Numbered from the stretch's first letter, positions 44,556 through 53,679 are shown. The stretch: DNA of 64,000 bases from Senimuribacter intestinalis (GCA_943192975.1 CALPCJ010000004.1:241434-305433); one strand, 5' to 3'. Program-made: numbers and translations. Notes: generated by a model not told the origin, from the letters alone.

Positions 44556-45002
44556 ATGGAAACAATTCATCAACAGCTTATAAAAGAAATTGAAAATTAT
44601 TTGAAACCATTTAAAGATGATTATGTTGAACAACATTTTGAGTATAAGATAACAGATTATTGGACGAATGATATTATTTATCAAGTCGAAGTAAATGGAT
44701 ATCATAAAGATGAATATAATCCAGAAAAACAAGCTACTTTTGTTTTATTGAGATTTTTCATAAATTATGAGTATAAGCAAATTATGATAAGTAATATATT
44801 TTTACCAGATTTTATGAAGTATAAGGGGATTGGAAAAAAACTTATTTACAATTTATTTGTAATATCAGAAAAAGAAAACTATGAGCTTTTTATTATCGAC
44901 ATAGTAAATAGTTTTTATCAAAGAATGATAAAAAGAGGTGCATTACCTTGCGACGATTGCGATGATGCCGTTCAAATAGTTAGTGAAACGAAATTAGTTT
45001 AA
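44556..45002 (+). CDS. GNAT-like acetyltransferase, ICE cargo
   Basis: The C-terminal half shows GNAT hallmarks: a strand, then YKGIGKKLIYNL (acetyl-CoA pyrophosphate loop) and SFYQRMIKRGA (motif B). The N-terminal half is less conserved. AT content is much higher than in the flanking conjugation genes, so it is a separate acquisition. GGAGGG ends 9 bases before ATG 44556. Substrate unknown; small GNATs of this kind include drug- and protein-acetylating enzymes. Confidence 0.6.
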   Translation: METIHQQLIKEIENYLKPFKDDYVEQHFEYKITDYWTNDIIYQVEVNGYHKDEYNPEKQATFVLLRFFINYEYKQIMISNIFLPDFMKYKGIGKKLIYNLFVISEKENYELFIIDIVNSFYQRMIKRGALPCDDCDDAVQIVSETKLV

Positions 45003-45065
45003 TTTTATTTGCCTTGATTTGTAAAACTATAAATTCTGGTTCGACAACTCCATATCCATATAAAC

Positions 45066-45098
45066 AAAGCAGTTAGTCTTAGAATTGACTGCTTTTTT
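45066..45098 (+). terminator. Terminator of cargo cassette 1
   Basis: AAAGCAGT pairs with ACTGCTTT, followed by TTTT; ends CATAC. The same arms and T run recur after cargo cassette 2 (49448-49482). Confidence 0.8.
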
Positions 45099-45124
45099 CA
45101 TACCTAGAAAGGAGTGATTGATTT

Positions 45125-46519
45125 ATGCGTATGATTTGGAACAAAGGACACCGTATCAGAGCCAGCGACAAGCACCTTGTCTACCACTTTTCCATAGGAA
45201 CGCTTCTGTTTGTATTCGTGGCGGTTCTCCTGCTACTGAATATGAAACAGCTCATGCGTACCGATTGGGAGCATTTCAGCTTGTTAGAGAATGGCTTGAC
45301 GCTCTCCCCTTACAACTTCATAACCATACTGATAGCGACTGGTGTTTGTACATTGGTCGCTTTTCTGTATTACCGCTTCTGTTACGACAGTTTCAAGAAG
45401 CTCCTGCACCGTCAAAAGCTGGCAAGAATGATACTGGAAAATAAGTGGTATGAAGCCGATACCGTGCAAGACAGCGGTTTTTTTACTGACCTGCAAAGCA
45501 GATCAAGGGAAAAAATCGTCTGGTTTCCAAAGATTTATTATCAAATGGAAAAGGGATTACTTCATATCCACTGTGAAATTACGCTGGGAAAATATCAAGA
45601 CCAACTCTTACGGTTAGAGGATAAATTGGAAAGTGGCTTGTATTGTGAGCTTACCGACAAGACCTTACATGACGGCTATATCGAATATACCCTGCTTTAT
45701 GATATGATAGCAAACCGCATTACCATTGATGAAGTACGGGCAGAAAACGGCTGTCTTAGACTGATGAAAAATCTTGTCTGGGAATATGACGCACTTCCCC
45801 ACGCTCTGATTGCTGGTGGGACTGGTGGCGGTAAAACCTATTTTCTGCTGACGCTCATTGAAGCCTTACTGCATACAAACGCTGTCCTTTATATCTTAGA
45901 CCCGAAGAACGCTGACCTTGCAGACTTAGGGACAGTTATGGGAAATGTGTATCACACCAAAGAAGAAATGATAGATTGCGTCAATGCCTTTTATGAGGGC
46001 ATGGTACAGCGAAGTGAGGAAATGAAGCGACACCCGAACTATAAGACGGGCGAAAACTACGCCTATCTGGGACTGCCACCCTGCTTTCTTATCTTTGATG
46101 AATATGTGGCGTTTTTTGAAATGCTGGGAACAAAAGAAAGCGTGAGCCTACTTAGCCAGTTAAAGAAAATCGTCATGTTAGGGCGACAAGCAGGTTATTT
46201 CCTTATCGTTGCCTGCCAGCGTCCAGACGCAAAGTATTTCAGCGACGGTATCAGAGATAACTTCAATTTTCGTGTGGGATTGGGGCGTATCAGCGAATTA
46301 GGTTATGGTATGCTGTTTGGTTCAGATGTGAAAAAGCAGTTTTTCCAGAAGCGTATCAAGGGACGTGGCTATTGTGATGTGGGAACAAGCGTTATAAGTG
46401 AGTTTTACACGCCTTTAGTCCCGAAAGGACATGATTTTTTGCAGACTATCGGCTCTCTTGCACAAGCAAGGCGGGACGGGACGGCGACGTGCGAAGCGAA
46501 AGGCGACGGCACGGACTAG
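45125..46519 (+). CDS. FtsK/SpoIIIE-type coupling ATPase (Orf21/TcpA-like)
   Basis: The type IV coupling protein that delivers the relaxosome to the mating channel. Two N-terminal transmembrane helices (about 22-40 and 58-80) precede a hexameric ATPase with Walker A GGTGGGKTY (about residue 236) and Walker B FLIFDEY (about 320). Length 464 aa is as in Tn916 Orf21. AAAGGAG precedes ATG 45125. oriT follows the gene. Confidence 0.92.
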   Translation: MRMIWNKGHRIRASDKHLVYHFSIGTLLFVFVAVLLLLNMKQLMRTDWEHFSLLENGLTLSPYNFITILIATGVCTLVAFLYYRFCYDSFKKLLHRQKLARMILENKWYEADTVQDSGFFTDLQSRSREKIVWFPKIYYQMEKGLLHIHCEITLGKYQDQLLRLEDKLESGLYCELTDKTLHDGYIEYTLLYDMIANRITIDEVRAENGCLRLMKNLVWEYDALPHALIAGGTGGGKTYFLLTLIEALLHTNAVLYILDPKNADLADLGTVMGNVYHTKEEMIDCVNAFYEGMVQRSEEMKRHPNYKTGENYAYLGLPPCFLIFDEYVAFFEMLGTKESVSLLSQLKKIVMLGRQAGYFLIVACQRPDAKYFSDGIRDNFNFRVGLGRISELGYGMLFGSDVKKQFFQKRIKGRGYCDVGTSVISEFYTPLVPKGHDFLQTIGSLAQARRDGTATCEAKGDGTD

Positions 46520-46702
46520 CCGTTGCTGGTGTGGCGTAAGCCACGCCAGCAGGTAAAACCCCTCGGTATCTAACAGAGGGGTACGTTTGCAAATAGACAA
46601 TAGACGAAAAACATAGGAAACATGGGCTTTATCAAGTGTTTTCCATGTAAAAATCAGTTGTGAAGTCGCCTTAAAAAACTTCACACTTGACAGATTGGGG
46701 GT
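46520..46702 (+). other. oriT of the ICE
   Basis: ACCCCTCGGTATCTAACAG with the arm GAGGGGT (46558-46582) closely resembles the Tn916 oriT nick-site region (inverted C/G arms around GTATCTAACAG). A second inverted repeat, GTGGC-GTAA-GCCAC flanked by GCTGG/CCAGC, lies at about 46524-46550. Position between coupling ATPase and relaxase genes is the Tn916 position. Confidence 0.85.
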
Positions 46703-47899
46703 ATGGTTCTGAATGAAGAACAATGGATAAAAGAATTACGGGAGAAACGGATTGCTTACGGTATCTCACAAGGCAGGCTGGCGGTGGCTTCTGGTATCAC
46801 AAGGGAATATCTCAACAAGATAGAAAGCGGAAAAATGAAGCCGTCAAAGGAACTTCTTCATACTCTGCATAAGGAACTGGCAAGGTTCAATCCAGAAGCA
46901 CCGCTTACCATGCTGTTTGATTATGTGAAAATTCGTTTTCCTACGCTGGATATACAGCACATCATCAAAGATATATTAAAACTGAATATCAATTATATGC
47001 TTCATGAAGATTACGGACATTACAGTTATACGGAGCATTACTCTTTAGGGGACATCTTTATTTATACGTCGGCTGACGAAGAAAAAGGTGTCCTTTTAGA
47101 GTTAAAGGGGCGTGGTTGCAGGCAGTTTGAAAGTTACCTGCTGGCACAGCAAAGAAGCTGGTATGACTTTCTCATGGACGCACTTATAGATGGTGGCGTG
47201 ATGAAGCGTATCGACCTTGCTATCAACGACCATACGGGCATTTTGGATATTCCAGAGCTTGCGGAAAAATGCAGGAAACGGGAATATATCGGAAAGTCCA
47301 GAAGTTATAAGTTTTACCAGTCGGGCGAGCTTATCAAGCACAGAGAGGACGACAGAGAATATATGGGGCGTACCCTTTATCTTGGTTCGTTGAAATCAGA
47401 TGTGTATTTCTGTATCTATGAAAAAGACTATGAGCAGTACGTCAAGTTAGGGACACCGCTGGAAGAAGCCGACATTATCAATCGTTTTGAAATACGGCTT
47501 CGCAATGAACGTGCCTATTATGCAGTACGAGATTTGCTGACCTATTATGACGCAGAGCAGACCGCCTTTTCTATCATCAACCAGTATGTGCGGTTTGTTG
47601 ATGAAGAACCAGACAAGCGAAAAAATGACTGGAAACTCAATGACCGCTGGGCTTGGTTCATCGGCGATAACAGACAGAGCTTGAAGCTGACGACAAAGCC
47701 AGAACCTTATACCTTAGACCGTACATTGCGGTGGGTACAAAGGCAGGTAGCACCGACCTTGAAAATGCTGAAAAAGATTGATAAGGGAAACGGTACAGAC
47801 TACATGGAAACGATTGAAAAGCAGGCAAAGCTCACAGAAAAACATGAAATGATAATCAAACAGCAGACGACCCCTGCAAAAGATTTAGTGAAAAGTTAG
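46703..47899 (+). CDS. Relaxase, MobT/Rep_trans type (Orf20-like)
   Basis: The enzyme that nicks oriT to start transfer. An N-terminal HTH (ISQGRLAVASGITREYLNKI) for DNA recognition is followed by a Rep_trans replication initiation domain with metal-site strands (MKRIDLAINDHTGI) and RFEIRLRNERAYYA. Length 398 aa fits Tn916 Orf20. The site oriT lies directly upstream. Confidence 0.92.
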   Translation: MVLNEEQWIKELREKRIAYGISQGRLAVASGITREYLNKIESGKMKPSKELLHTLHKELARFNPEAPLTMLFDYVKIRFPTLDIQHIIKDILKLNINYMLHEDYGHYSYTEHYSLGDIFIYTSADEEKGVLLELKGRGCRQFESYLLAQQRSWYDFLMDALIDGGVMKRIDLAINDHTGILDIPELAEKCRKREYIGKSRSYKFYQSGELIKHREDDREYMGRTLYLGSLKSDVYFCIYEKDYEQYVKLGTPLEEADIINRFEIRLRNERAYYAVRDLLTYYDAEQTAFSIINQYVRFVDEEPDKRKNDWKLNDRWAWFIGDNRQSLKLTTKPEPYTLDRTLRWVQRQVAPTLKMLKKIDKGNGTDYMETIEKQAKLTEKHEMIIKQQTTPAKDLVKS

Positions 47900-47911
47900 G
47901 AGTGATGAAAA

Positions 47912-48046
47912 ATGTGGGAATTATTTAAGAACTTACTGCTGGTATCACTTGGAACGGGTATCGGCGTGGTTCTGATGTGCATTATGAGTGTCGGCAAAGA
48001 AGCTGACAGATACATGGAAGAAATCAAAGAAAGAGAGGACAAATAA
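47912..48046 (+). CDS. Short membrane protein (DUF3789-like)
   Basis: A 44-residue protein: MWELFKNLLLVSLGTGIGVV membrane helix followed by a charged tail ending EREDK. AGGAGTG precedes ATG 47912. Short proteins of this kind occur at the same place, between relaxase and TcpD genes, in many Tn916-like elements. Confidence 0.72.
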   Translation: MWELFKNLLLVSLGTGIGVVLMCIMSVGKEADRYMEEIKEREDK

Positions 48047-48047
48047 C

Positions 48048-48269
48048 ATGAATTTCGGACAAAATTTATATACATGGTTTTTAAGCAACGCACAGAGCTT
48101 AGTGCTTATGGCGATTGTGGTTATCGGTATCTACTTAGGGTTCAAGCGTGAGTTTTCAAAGCTCATTGGCTTCTTAGTAGTTGCTCTTGTTGCTGTCGGA
48201 TTGGTATTCAATGCTGGCGGTGTGAAAGACGTACTGTTAGAACTGTTCAATAAGATTATCGGTGCGTAA
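48048..48269 (+). CDS. TcpD-family membrane protein (Orf19 position)
   Basis: 73 aa with two membrane helices (about 15-33 and 38-57), pattern MNFGQNLYTWFLSNAQSLVL of the TcpD family. It is a small component of the mating channel in Tn916-type elements. The start is one base after the stop of the preceding small gene. A cargo cassette follows. Confidence 0.8.
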   Translation: MNFGQNLYTWFLSNAQSLVLMAIVVIGIYLGFKREFSKLIGFLVVALVAVGLVFNAGGVKDVLLELFNKIIGA

Positions 48270-48278
48270 GAATTTTCA

Positions 48279-48307
48279 TTGTAGTGCTTTTGAGATAATG
48301 ATATAAT
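48279..48307 (+). promoter_or_regulatory. Promoter of cargo cassette 2
   Basis: TTGTAG (48279-48284), 17-base spacer, TATAAT (48302-48307), with the same upstream TTTTCATTGTAGTG block as cargo cassette 1. Confidence 0.8.
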
Positions 48308-48350
48308 TTGAGTATGACAAAGAGCATTTAAAAATTTGTGAGGTGGGAAT

Positions 48351-48929
48351 ATGGAAAAGTTTTCTATGCCAGAACAAGTATCTGCAACATTAGAACAAGA
48401 TGAAATAATGCGACTTAAACATAGTTTAGAAACCACTATATCGAAAGTGGAAGCTGACAAAATAATCTCGGAATTATCATTACCTCTAAACTCAACACCA
48501 GATGTTCGTGCTGAATGGGTTGATAGAATGTCTGCTTTGCTTGAAAGTAGATTTGATGAAAACACCGTCAAAGCTATTCGTAAGAAATGTTATTGTAATG
48601 AAAATGGCAGATTGGAAGATACTGCACATTTCTTAAAAGACCTTTATCTGTCATTTGACAGAGATTTACATAGTTTTGTTAATGCTCTAAATGAAAATGG
48701 GGCTGGTTGGTATATAAAAGATAATCAGTTATACACAAAGATGTTTTCATGTGAATGTCCTATGCTAGAAAAAGCTAAGGAAACCAGCTCATTAACATGG
48801 TGTCATTGTACGGCAGGCTATAACAAAAAGTTGTTTGAAATTGTTTTTGAAATGCCTATTGACGTGGAAGTTATACACAGCATACGGCAAGGGTTTGACT
48901 GTTGTTTGTTGAGAATTACATTTAAGTAG
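48351..48929 (+). CDS. Hypothetical Cys-rich cargo protein
   Basis: 192 aa, no signal peptide. The C-terminal half contains Cys pairs (KKCYCNENG, FSCECPML, LTWCHCTAGY) and a conserved-looking strand-loop IRQGFDCCLLRI. I recognise a possible DUF6144-type hypothetical family but not a function. GAGGTGGG precedes ATG 48351. Base composition is lower in GC than the neighbouring conjugation genes. It is the first of two genes in cargo cassette 2. Confidence 0.55.
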   Translation: MEKFSMPEQVSATLEQDEIMRLKHSLETTISKVEADKIISELSLPLNSTPDVRAEWVDRMSALLESRFDENTVKAIRKKCYCNENGRLEDTAHFLKDLYLSFDRDLHSFVNALNENGAGWYIKDNQLYTKMFSCECPMLEKAKETSSLTWCHCTAGYNKKLFEIVFEMPIDVEVIHSIRQGFDCCLLRITFK

Positions 48930-48998
48930 ACTTATTTATAGGTTCACTCTTATATATTTTGCGTAGGAAGAAATAGAAAAAGGGTCAGGTGGTACAAG

Positions 48999-49409
48999 AT
49001 GAATAATAAAGACATTGTAAAATATTATTATGAGGTAATTGTTTCGCAGAACTTGCTAAATGAGTTGCCAAATTATGTGTCAGAAAATTGTATGATAAAA
49101 GTAGGCGATAAAATATTCCCTTTAGGTTTAAATGGAATGAAAGAACATCTGATAGATGTTAAAAAAACATATCCAGATTATACTATGAAGATTATAAAGC
49201 AGTATTCAGACGGGGATTATGTTATTTCTGAATTTATTATGCAGGGAACACATGAGGGCGAATGGATAGGAATAAAACCCACACACAAAACATTACTATT
49301 TACTGGTGTTGATATTGATAAAGTAGTAGACGGTAAAATTGTTGAACATGGTGGTGCTGTCAATACTTTTGAAACATTGTTTGAAGAACATTTGATTAAG
49401 CCTATATAA
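48999..49409 (+). CDS. SnoaL-like / ester cyclase-family cargo protein
   Basis: 136 aa of the SnoaL-like polyketide cyclase superfamily (cystatin-like cone fold): conserved LNGMKEHLIDVKKTYPDYTM, HEGEWIGIKPTHKTLLFTGVDI and a final GGAVNTF. GGGTCAGGTGG precedes ATG 48999. SnoaL-like proteins act on diverse small molecules, so no substrate is claimed. It is second in cargo cassette 2, followed by the shared terminator. Confidence 0.72.
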   Translation: MNNKDIVKYYYEVIVSQNLLNELPNYVSENCMIKVGDKIFPLGLNGMKEHLIDVKKTYPDYTMKIIKQYSDGDYVISEFIMQGTHEGEWIGIKPTHKTLLFTGVDIDKVVDGKIVEHGGAVNTFETLFEEHLIKPI

Positions 49410-49447
49410 ATATCATAAGTACAAATTACAACTTCATACCCACATAC

Positions 49448-49482
49448 AAAGCAGTCATTCTGAAAAGATCGACTGCTTTTTT
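49448..49482 (+). terminator. Terminator of cargo cassette 2
   Basis: AAAGCAGTC pairs with GACTGCTTT, followed by TTT and CATAC. Near copy of the terminator of cassette 1 (45066-45098). Confidence 0.82.
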
Positions 49483-49510
49483 CATACTAAAATTAGATTG
49501 GAGTGATACA

Positions 49511-49819
49511 TTGAACTATATTTTTAAGGATATGCAGGCAAGGATTGGCTGTCAATATATATCAGATTTACCCTTTAAGCGAAGTGCTGTCTGGTTTGAA
49601 TTGAAGCACTTAAACCTTGCCGACTATCCTATGAAACAACTAGAAGATTTTTCACATTATGTCTTTGGTGTCCCGTACACCGTCATAGCGGAAGTTTTAA
49701 AAAGAAAGGACGTGATAACCTATGCAGGAAACAAGGGTGCTGGTGGAAACGAGAAGAACAACTGGCGAAAAAACAATATCGTACTGGTTCGACCTGCCGA
49801 TAGATGTTGCCGAGTTTGA
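49511..49819 (+). CDS. Unrecognised small ICE protein upstream of ArdA
   Basis: 102 aa; the N-terminal 66 residues (MNYIFKDMQARIGCQYISDL and YPMKQLEDFSHYVFGVPYTV) look well folded, while the C-terminal 35 overlap the ArdA gene in another frame and look random. The natural stop may have been lost. A TTG at 49511 is preceded by GGAG 8 bases upstream. Function unknown. Confidence 0.5.
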   Translation: MNYIFKDMQARIGCQYISDLPFKRSAVWFELKHLNLADYPMKQLEDFSHYVFGVPYTVIAEVLKRKDVITYAGNKGAGGNEKNNWRKNNIVLVRPADRCCRV

Positions 49820-50225
49820 AGAAAAGTTAGGTATCGGTGCAGAAAGTGGGGATTACCGCATTATCGAAAAGGTACTGCCCTTTTCTGATGAAGTTCATGA
49901 GCATACCAGCGTGTACCAGCTCAACGAATTAGATTTTATGTATCGCCAGCTTTCAAGCGATATGCAGGAAGAATATACAATGCTTCATACGGTGTATGAA
50001 AATTTAGAAGCACTTTATATTTGCAGGAACGTGATTACCATTTATCCAGACTGCAAAAGCATGATTGATGTTGCAAGGCAAAAGCTGATGAATGACCCGA
50101 CATTCAAACATTTATCCGAGGACTGTCAAGAATATTACTTTGACTTTGAAGCCTACGCTTCGCACTTGCAGGAACACGGACGTTATCTTGTAACGGAACA
50201 TGGTATCTTTGAACTGCCAGAATAG
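49722..50225 (+). CDS. ardA: Antirestriction protein ArdA (copy 1)
   Basis: A DNA-mimic protein that blocks type I restriction enzymes of the recipient cell. 167 aa, highly acidic, with IDVAEFEEKLGIGAESGDYR, LNELDFMY and EAYASHLQEHGRYLVTEHG, the ArdA pattern. AAGGACG precedes ATG 49722. The equivalent in Tn916 is Orf18. Confidence 0.9.
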   Translation: MQETRVLVETRRTTGEKTISYWFDLPIDVAEFEEKLGIGAESGDYRIIEKVLPFSDEVHEHTSVYQLNELDFMYRQLSSDMQEEYTMLHTVYENLEALYICRNVITIYPDCKSMIDVARQKLMNDPTFKHLSEDCQEYYFDFEAYASHLQEHGRYLVTEHGIFELPE

Positions 50226-50242
50226 GAAATGAGGTGGTGCTT

Positions 50243-50746
50243 ATGATTGATGATATGGCAGTTTATATCGCTAATCTTGGCAAGTACAATGAGGGCTATT
50301 TAGTCGGTGCATGGTTCACATTTCCTATTGACGAGGAAGATGTAAAAGAAAAAATCGGTTTGAATGAACAATATGAGGAATACGCAATCCATGATACCGA
50401 TAACTTCCCCATTGCGATTGGCGAGTATGTTTCTATTGAAGAACTCAATGAGATGTATGAAATGATAGAGGAACTTCCTGACTATATCGTAGATTGTCTG
50501 GACGAATTTATCAGCCACTACGGGACGCTGGAAGAAGTCGTGGAACATAAGGACGATATTTATTTTTATCCAGACTGTGATACCATGACGGACGTTGCCT
50601 ATTACTACATAGACGAATTGCAGGCGTTGGGCGATATTCCCCCTAGCTTACAGAACTACATTGACTATGAAGCCTACGGGCGAGATTTGGATATGGGCGG
50701 TTGCTTTATTGCAACAAGCCGAGGTATGTGTGAGATACCATATTAA
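50243..50746 (+). CDS. Antirestriction protein ArdA-like (copy 2)
   Basis: A second ArdA-like protein, more acidic than the first, with the same order of blocks: GYLVGAWFTFPIDEEDVKEK, EELNEMYEMIEE, DIYFYPDCDTMTD and FIATSRGMCEIPY. The two share the plan but little exact sequence, so it is an old duplication or a second acquisition. ATG 50243 has GAGGTGG upstream. Confidence 0.86.
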   Translation: MIDDMAVYIANLGKYNEGYLVGAWFTFPIDEEDVKEKIGLNEQYEEYAIHDTDNFPIAIGEYVSIEELNEMYEMIEELPDYIVDCLDEFISHYGTLEEVVEHKDDIYFYPDCDTMTDVAYYYIDELQALGDIPPSLQNYIDYEAYGRDLDMGGCFIATSRGMCEIPY

Positions 50747-50852
50747 AGCTGAAAGATCAGCAACAAGCATTGTTGCTACTGACAGCGTATTTATTAAGGG
50801 ACAGTCTGAAAACGGCTGTCCTTTTCCATTGGAAGAAAGGAGCTGAAACGAA

Positions 50853-51242
50853 TTGAAGAAAATCAGAAGTTATACGGGTATCTGGAACGTGGAAAAAGTC
50901 TTATATGCAATCAATGACTTTAACTTACCCTTTCCCGTTACCTTTACACAGATTACATGGTTTGTGATTACAGAATTTCTCATCATTCTGTTTGGGGACT
51001 TACCGCCACTTTCCATGATTGAGGGGGCATTTTTAAAATACTTCGGTATTCCCGTTGCTCTCACTTGGTTTATGTCGCAGAAAACCTTTGACGGAAAGAA
51101 GCCATACAGCTTTCTAAAATCACAGATTACTTATGTGTTGCGACCAAAAATCACTTATGCAGGAAAAGCCGTAAAACTGGATAAGCAGATACTACATGAA
51201 AATATTACGGCAGTTAGGAGTGTGAAGTATGTTCCCGATTAA
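50853..51242 (+). CDS. TcpE-family conjugal transfer protein (Orf17-like)
   Basis: 129 aa with two membrane helices (about 35-55 and 60-75) and the SYTGIWNVEKVLYAINDFNL start of the TcpE family. It belongs to the mating channel and helps anchor the VirB4 ATPase. TTG 50853 is preceded by AAAGGAGCTG. The stop overlaps the VirB4 gene. Confidence 0.86.
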   Translation: MKKIRSYTGIWNVEKVLYAINDFNLPFPVTFTQITWFVITEFLIILFGDLPPLSMIEGAFLKYFGIPVALTWFMSQKTFDGKKPYSFLKSQITYVLRPKITYAGKAVKLDKQILHENITAVRSVKYVPD

Positions 51243-53679
51243 ATATATTGATAACAACCTTGTCTGGAACAAGGACAATGAGGTGTTCGCTTACTATGAG
51301 CTGATACCCTACAACTATTCTTTCTTATCCGCAGAGCAGAAATTTATCGTGCATGACAGCTTTCGCCAGCTCATTGCACAGTCCCGTGAGGGTAAAATTC
51401 ATGCCTTGCAGATAGCGACGGAAAGCTCCATACGAAGTATGCAGGAACAGTCAAAGAAACTGGTTACGGGAAAACTTCGTGAAGTGGCATTAGAAAAAAT
51501 AGACGAACAGACCGAAGCGTTAGTATCTATGATTGGGGACAATCAAGTGGACTACCGCTTTTTTCTTGGCTTTAAGCTCATGGTTACGGAAGAACCATTC
51601 AATCTGAAGAACATCAAAAAATCGGCGTGGCTGACGTTCACAGAATTTCTCCATGAAGTGAACCACACGCTGATGAATGATTTTGTTTCCATGCCGAATG
51701 ATGAAATCAACCGTTACATGAAAATGGAAAAATTACTGGAAAATAAAATCTCCCGTCGCTTCAAGGTGCGTCGCTTGGAAATCAATGATTTTGGGTATCT
51801 CATGGAACATCTTTACGGCAGGGACGGTATCGCCTATGAAGATTATGAGTACCAGCTACCAAAGAGGAACTACAAAAAAGAAACGCTGATAAAATACTAC
51901 GACCTTATCCGCCCGACAAGATGTGTGATTGAGGAAAGCCAGCGATATTTACGATTGGAACATGAGGACAAGGAAAGCTATGTGTCCTATTTTACCGTCA
52001 ATGCGATTGTGGGCGAGCTTGATTTTCCGTCAAGTGAAATCTTCTATTTCCAGCAACAGCAATTCACATTCCCCGTTGATACTTCTATGAATGTAGAAAT
52101 CGTGGAAAACCGAAAAGCATTAACGACTGTTCGCAACAAGAAAAAGGAACTGAAAGACCTTGATAATCACGCTTATCAAGCAGGAAGTGAAACCAGCTCA
52201 AATGTGGTGGACGCTTTAGACAGCGTGGACGAGCTGGAAACCGATTTAGACCAGACAAAAGAAAGTATGTATAAGCTCTCTTATGTGGTGCGTGTATCGG
52301 CTGATGATTTGGACGAATTAAAACGCCGTTGTGATGAAGTCAAGGATTTTTACGACGACCTCAATGTAAAGCTGGTGCGTCCTGCTGGAGATATGTTGGG
52401 GCTTCATTCTGAATTTTTACCAGCCAGCAAGCGATATATCAATGATTATGTGCAGTATGTAAAATCAGACTTCTTAGCTGGGCTTGGTTTTGGTGCGACA
52501 CAGCAGTTAGGGGAAAACACGGGTATCTATATGGGCTATTCCGTTGATACGGGAAGAAATGTGTACCTGCAACCGTCCCTTGCCAGTCAAGGTGTAAAAG
52601 GTACTGTAACAAATGCCCTTGCTTCTGCTTTTGTCGGTTCACTTGGCGGTGGGAAGTCGTTCTGTAATAACCTGCTTGTGTACTATTCTGTTTTATTTGG
52701 CGGTCAAGCGGTTATCTTAGACCCAAAATCAGAGCGTGGAAACTGGCAAAAAACACTTCCAGAAATCGCCCATGAAATCAATATCGTAAACCTAACCAGC
52801 GACAAGGACAACGCAGGACTTCTTGACCCATTTGTGATTATGAAGAATGTCAAAGACGCTGAAAGTCTGGCAATCGACATCTTAACATTCCTTACGGGTA
52901 TTTCCTCTAGGGACGGCGAAAAATTCCCCGTACTTCGTAAGGCGGTGCGTTCCGTTACCCAGAGTGAAACAAGGGGCTTGCTCCATGTGATAGACGAGCT
53001 TAGAAAAGAAGATACCGCAATCTCACGCAATATCGCAGACCATATCGACAGTTTCACAGACTACGACTTTGCACATCTGCTGTTTTCAGACGGAACGGTG
53101 GAAAATGCTATCAGTCTGGATAACCAGCTTAACATCATTCAAGTAGCTGACCTTGTACTGCCCGATAAGGACACGACCTTTGAGGAATACACGACCATTG
53201 AATTGTTGTCGGTGTCTATGCTGATTGTGATTAGTACCTTTGCATTAGATTTTATCCATTCCGACAGAAGTATTTTTAAGATTGTTGATTTGGACGAAGC
53301 GTGGGCGTTCTTAAATGTGGCACAAGGCGAAACCTTATCAAATAAGCTGGTACGTGCTGGACGTGCTATGCAGGCAGGCGTTTATTTTGTTACACAATCT
53401 TCTGGCGACGTGTCAAAGGAAAGTCTGAAAAACAATATCGGCTTAAAATTCGCTTTCCGTTCTACTGACATTAACGAGATAAAACAGACATTAGAATTTT
53501 TCGGTATCGACAAGGACGACGAGAACAACCAGAAACGCTTGCGTGATTTGGAGAACGGACAATGTTTATTGCAGGACTTATACGGACGTGTTGGCGTGGT
53601 GCAGATACACCCAGTCTTTGAAGAATTGTTACACGCCTTTGATACCAGACCACCCGTACAGAGAAATGAGGTGGAGTGA
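51229..53679 (+). CDS. VirB4-like conjugation ATPase (Orf16/ConE-like)
   Basis: The motor ATPase of the conjugation channel. 816 aa with TraC/VirB4 N-terminal domain, Walker A SLGGGKSF (about residues 466-473), LDPKSERGNW, Walker B IVDLDEAW and FRSTDINEIKQTLEFFG. Only one base of overlap with the next gene (TGATG). Length matches Tn916 Orf16. Confidence 0.93.
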   Translation: MFPIKYIDNNLVWNKDNEVFAYYELIPYNYSFLSAEQKFIVHDSFRQLIAQSREGKIHALQIATESSIRSMQEQSKKLVTGKLREVALEKIDEQTEALVSMIGDNQVDYRFFLGFKLMVTEEPFNLKNIKKSAWLTFTEFLHEVNHTLMNDFVSMPNDEINRYMKMEKLLENKISRRFKVRRLEINDFGYLMEHLYGRDGIAYEDYEYQLPKRNYKKETLIKYYDLIRPTRCVIEESQRYLRLEHEDKESYVSYFTVNAIVGELDFPSSEIFYFQQQQFTFPVDTSMNVEIVENRKALTTVRNKKKELKDLDNHAYQAGSETSSNVVDALDSVDELETDLDQTKESMYKLSYVVRVSADDLDELKRRCDEVKDFYDDLNVKLVRPAGDMLGLHSEFLPASKRYINDYVQYVKSDFLAGLGFGATQQLGENTGIYMGYSVDTGRNVYLQPSLASQGVKGTVTNALASAFVGSLGGGKSFCNNLLVYYSVLFGGQAVILDPKSERGNWQKTLPEIAHEINIVNLTSDKDNAGLLDPFVIMKNVKDAESLAIDILTFLTGISSRDGEKFPVLRKAVRSVTQSETRGLLHVIDELRKEDTAISRNIADHIDSFTDYDFAHLLFSDGTVENAISLDNQLNIIQVADLVLPDKDTTFEEYTTIELLSVSMLIVISTFALDFIHSDRSIFKIVDLDEAWAFLNVAQGETLSNKLVRAGRAMQAGVYFVTQSSGDVSKESLKNNIGLKFAFRSTDINEIKQTLEFFGIDKDDENNQKRLRDLENGQCLLQDLYGRVGVVQIHPVFEELLHAFDTRPPVQRNEVE

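Noticed and set aside
45118..45444. Open frame on the plus strand overlapping the start of the coupling ATPase gene
   Set aside because: It is in another frame over a gene with clear family motifs and has no known domain.
50661..50846. Open frame spanning the end of the second ArdA gene
   Set aside because: Mostly out-of-frame ArdA sequence with no ribosome binding site.
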